Positions 3,997-5,621 of a DNA stretch of 5,621 bases are shown here, piece after piece. Numbering within the stretch: position 1 is the stretch's first letter; every line of letters starts with the position of its first letter. A model generated the notes under the pieces. That model saw only the letters and a list, made by a program, of their open reading frames with translations. It did no database searches and was not told the origin of the DNA. Both the position numbers and the translations under genes were made by a program. Source of the stretch: Caldifarciminota bacterium (GTDB lineage Bacteria > Hydrothermota > Hydrothermia > S141-80); contig JALUJC010000038.1 in NCBI GenBank assembly GCA_027053375.1, positions 1 through 5,621 of the forward strand, written 5' to 3'.

Positions 3997-5621
3997 TCAT
4001 CCCTCCCCCTCCGAAAATTCTTTAAGAAGTTTTTTGGCTTCCTCTTCAAAGAGTGGAGAGTGGCGGGGCTGTTTCAGCCAGTTCTGAAGGGTGGTTCGGG
4101 CACGTGCAGTTTCACCACGCGCCGCATAAAGTGTGGCAAGACGTTTCACGACGGCAAACTCTCCGGGAATCGCCCGGTAGGCTTCCTCATAGTAGGACAG
4201 TGCGCGTGCGCTGTCTCCCGCCCCGAGATAGGCCTCACCCAGGAAGAAATACAGGTCCGGTGAGTTGGTCTGGGTAAGCGCCCGTTCCAGAGCCTCGCGA
4301 GCTTTGTCGTAGTTCCCGGCTTCCAGCGCCATGCGCCCAATTTCGCGATCCATGACCGCAATTTGCTGGAGGTATCGTGCGGGAAGGGAATCGCTGGTTT
4401 CACTGTAAAACTTTCGTGCCAGTTCCAGCATGGGCAGCGCGTCTGTGTACTCCTTCCGTGCTGCATGGTAAAAGGCCAGACGGATGGCCACGTTGGCGTA
4501 GTTGGCCACGAGTTTCATATGGGTATCGTCTTTGTGTACGGATTTATTGAACACACCGCGATAACGCCACATCGCCGAATCCGGAGGAAGGCTCTCTTCT
4601 CCATATTTCTCAAGATAGGTCTCTGGATCCATGTTGCCATGCAGGAAGAAGTGGGTTCGGGGAGCATTCACCGCTTCCAGACGGTACGGAGGGGACATCA
4701 CCTCTTCCTGTTTCTCGGTGGTCAGGCGAAAGACCATGCCTTCCATGATAAAGAAGTCCTGAAGCCCGCGGTAGGCTTCCGGGGAGGTGGTGATGGAGAA
4801 AAAGAGTGGAAAACGCAGGGTTCGTCCCTCCACCACCGCTTTCCGGAAAGAATCTGGAGGCGCGAGATAGATCCGGGGTACCGGGACATTCCGGATGGGC
4901 ACGAAGTCCTCGGGTTTCAGGCTGTCCCGATATCCGGTGCTCGTTGCAATCATGTCACGGATCACCAGGTCACGAAGCATCACGATGTTGCGTCCCAGCA
5001 TCATGGCGGGTGGAAGGGAATCCAGCTCCTGATCCGTGAAGGAAATGGGTGCTCCCCATGCTTTCAGCTGGCGGCAGTACCAGTTGGTATTCAGCAGAGA
5101 AAGATTGGCGATCAGGATGTTTTTCCGGAACCCGAGGGCTTCCTGGAGGAACCACAGCGGGAAGGTGTCGTTGTCTCCATTGGTGAAGAGCACAGCGGGT
5201 TCGTCGGTGGTTACCGACATCATCAGGTTGTGGGCATAGTCTTCTGCAATAAAATTGTGATTTCGGTTCACCCGTGGATAGGTCAGGGCGATGTGTGCAA
5301 AGAGCAACACCCCCATGAGGGGATACCCCAGAATGTATACCAGCGTTCGAGAGCGTTTGAGTGTCTCCAGGCCGAGACGAAGCAGTCCGGCAAACCCCAG
5401 CGCCATAAAGAGACCGAGGAAACTGTAGAAATAGGCATAGAAGTAGTCCCGGTCCCGCACCTCTGTTTTCCCCAGGCGTGCATTAAGCGGATTTACAGGC
5501 TGGGTGGGAGAGTCCTTAAGGTTCAGAAGGAAAAGCATGCCGACCGATGCAATCAGAAGCAGGCTGAAGACATACCAGAACCCTTTTCGGTCCCGATAGT
5601 AGGCTTCAAGCACCCCGTAAA
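3997..5621 (-). CDS. DUF2723-family membrane protein with C-terminal TPR repeats, 5' end cut by window edge
   Basis: The reading frame is open to the right edge, so about 540 C-terminal residues of a larger protein are seen; family members are often near 1000 residues with a multi-helix DUF2723 membrane domain in front. A GTG at 5613 could start translation, but the frame continues upstream and the motifs are those of the second half, so I treat it as partial. Numbering from that GTG, hydrophobic helices lie at about 13-31, 60-80 and 90-112. The strongly conserved FTNGDNDTFPLWFLQE is at 143-158, followed by NLSLLNTNWY (170-179). TPR-like helix pairs cover about 371-404, 419-449, 452-484 and 485-516. 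DUF2723 proteins have been linked to protein O-mannosylation or other lipid-linked sugar transfer; any catalytic residues would be in the missing half. The stop is 3 nt before the MglA-like GTPase start, and the GTPase ribosome site lies inside this gene, so the two are probably coupled. Confidence 0.85.
   Translation of the reverse strand, partial: YGVLEAYYRDRKGFWYVFSLLLIASVGMLFLLNLKDSPTQPVNPLNARLGKTEVRDRDYFYAYFYSFLGLFMALGFAGLLRLGLETLKRSRTLVYILGYPLMGVLLFAHIALTYPRVNRNHNFIAEDYAHNLMMSVTTDEPAVLFTNGDNDTFPLWFLQEALGFRKNILIANLSLLNTNWYCRQLKAWGAPISFTDQELDSLPPAMMLGRNIVMLRDLVIRDMIATSTGYRDSLKPEDFVPIRNVPVPRIYLAPPDSFRKAVVEGRTLRFPLFFSITTSPEAYRGLQDFFIMEGMVFRLTTEKQEEVMSPPYRLEAVNAPRTHFFLHGNMDPETYLEKYGEESLPPDSAMWRYRGVFNKSVHKDDTHMKLVANYANVAIRLAFYHAARKEYTDALPMLELARKFYSETSDSLPARYLQQIAVMDREIGRMALEAGNYDKAREALERALTQTNSPDLYFFLGEAYLGAGDSARALSYYEEAYRAIPGEFAVVKRLATLYAARGETARARTTLQNWLKQPRHSPLFEEEAKKLLKEFSEGEG
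4001..4006 (-). promoter_or_regulatory. Shine-Dalgarno that fixes the TTG start of the MglA-like GTPase
   Basis: On the minus strand this reads GGAGGG, inside the last codons of the DUF2723/TPR gene. It is 7 nt from the TTG at 3993, the ideal distance. It directly abuts an out-of-frame ATG (3998-4000) that would be too close to use and meets a stop after five codons. Confidence 0.75.

Noticed and set aside
3589..4263. Plus-strand open frame of 224 residues opposite the GTPase and TPR region
   Set aside because: It spans the boundary of two real minus-strand genes and its translation shows no domain.

Overview
The window is bacterial, densely coded chromosomal DNA of fairly high GC content (judged by eye, not computed). 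It carries seven protein genes, two of them cut by the window edges, and almost no non-coding sequence. The only intergenic stretch of any size is 1159-1307. There are no RNA genes, insertion sequences, CRISPR repeats or phage genes that I can see. The lineage cannot be fixed from this sequence. An MglA-type small GTPase beside a long DUF2723/TPR membrane protein fits Gram-negative groups of the Bacteroidota/Gemmatimonadota/candidate-phylum kind better than Proteobacteria or Firmicutes, but this is a weak inference.

Left block (minus strand, 1-1158): cmk (cytidylate kinase) is followed by plsC (1-acylglycerol-3-phosphate acyltransferase), joined by an ATGA stop/start overlap; plsC runs off the left edge. 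A near-consensus sigma70-type promoter (TTGACG, 17 bp, TATAAT) lies just upstream of cmk. This is a housekeeping pair: CMP/dCMP phosphorylation plus phosphatidic acid synthesis.

Centre block (plus strand, 1308-3387): a tight three-gene unit of lemA, a second and strongly diverged LemA-like gene, and htpX. Spacing is 3 nt between the first two, and the last two overlap by 29 nt. All three products have hydrophobic membrane segments. HtpX is a zinc membrane protease (HEMSH) and LemA is its common genomic neighbour, so the unit looks like a membrane-protein quality-control module with an extra adaptor-like subunit. The likely promoter sits so close to the lemA ATG that its mRNA may be leaderless.

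Right block (minus strand, 3388-5621): the C-terminal half of a DUF2723-family membrane protein with TPR repeats enters from the right edge. It is followed, 3 nt after its stop, by a small MglA-like Ras-type GTPase that starts at TTG. The GTPase and htpX stop codons abut directly (TGA|TCA), so the centre and right operons converge with no intergenic DNA.

The most interesting points are the diverged LemA paralogue locked into the lemA-htpX operon, the coupling of an MglA-like GTPase lacking the usual switch-I arginine to a DUF2723/TPR membrane protein, and the zero-gap convergent junction between the two operons.
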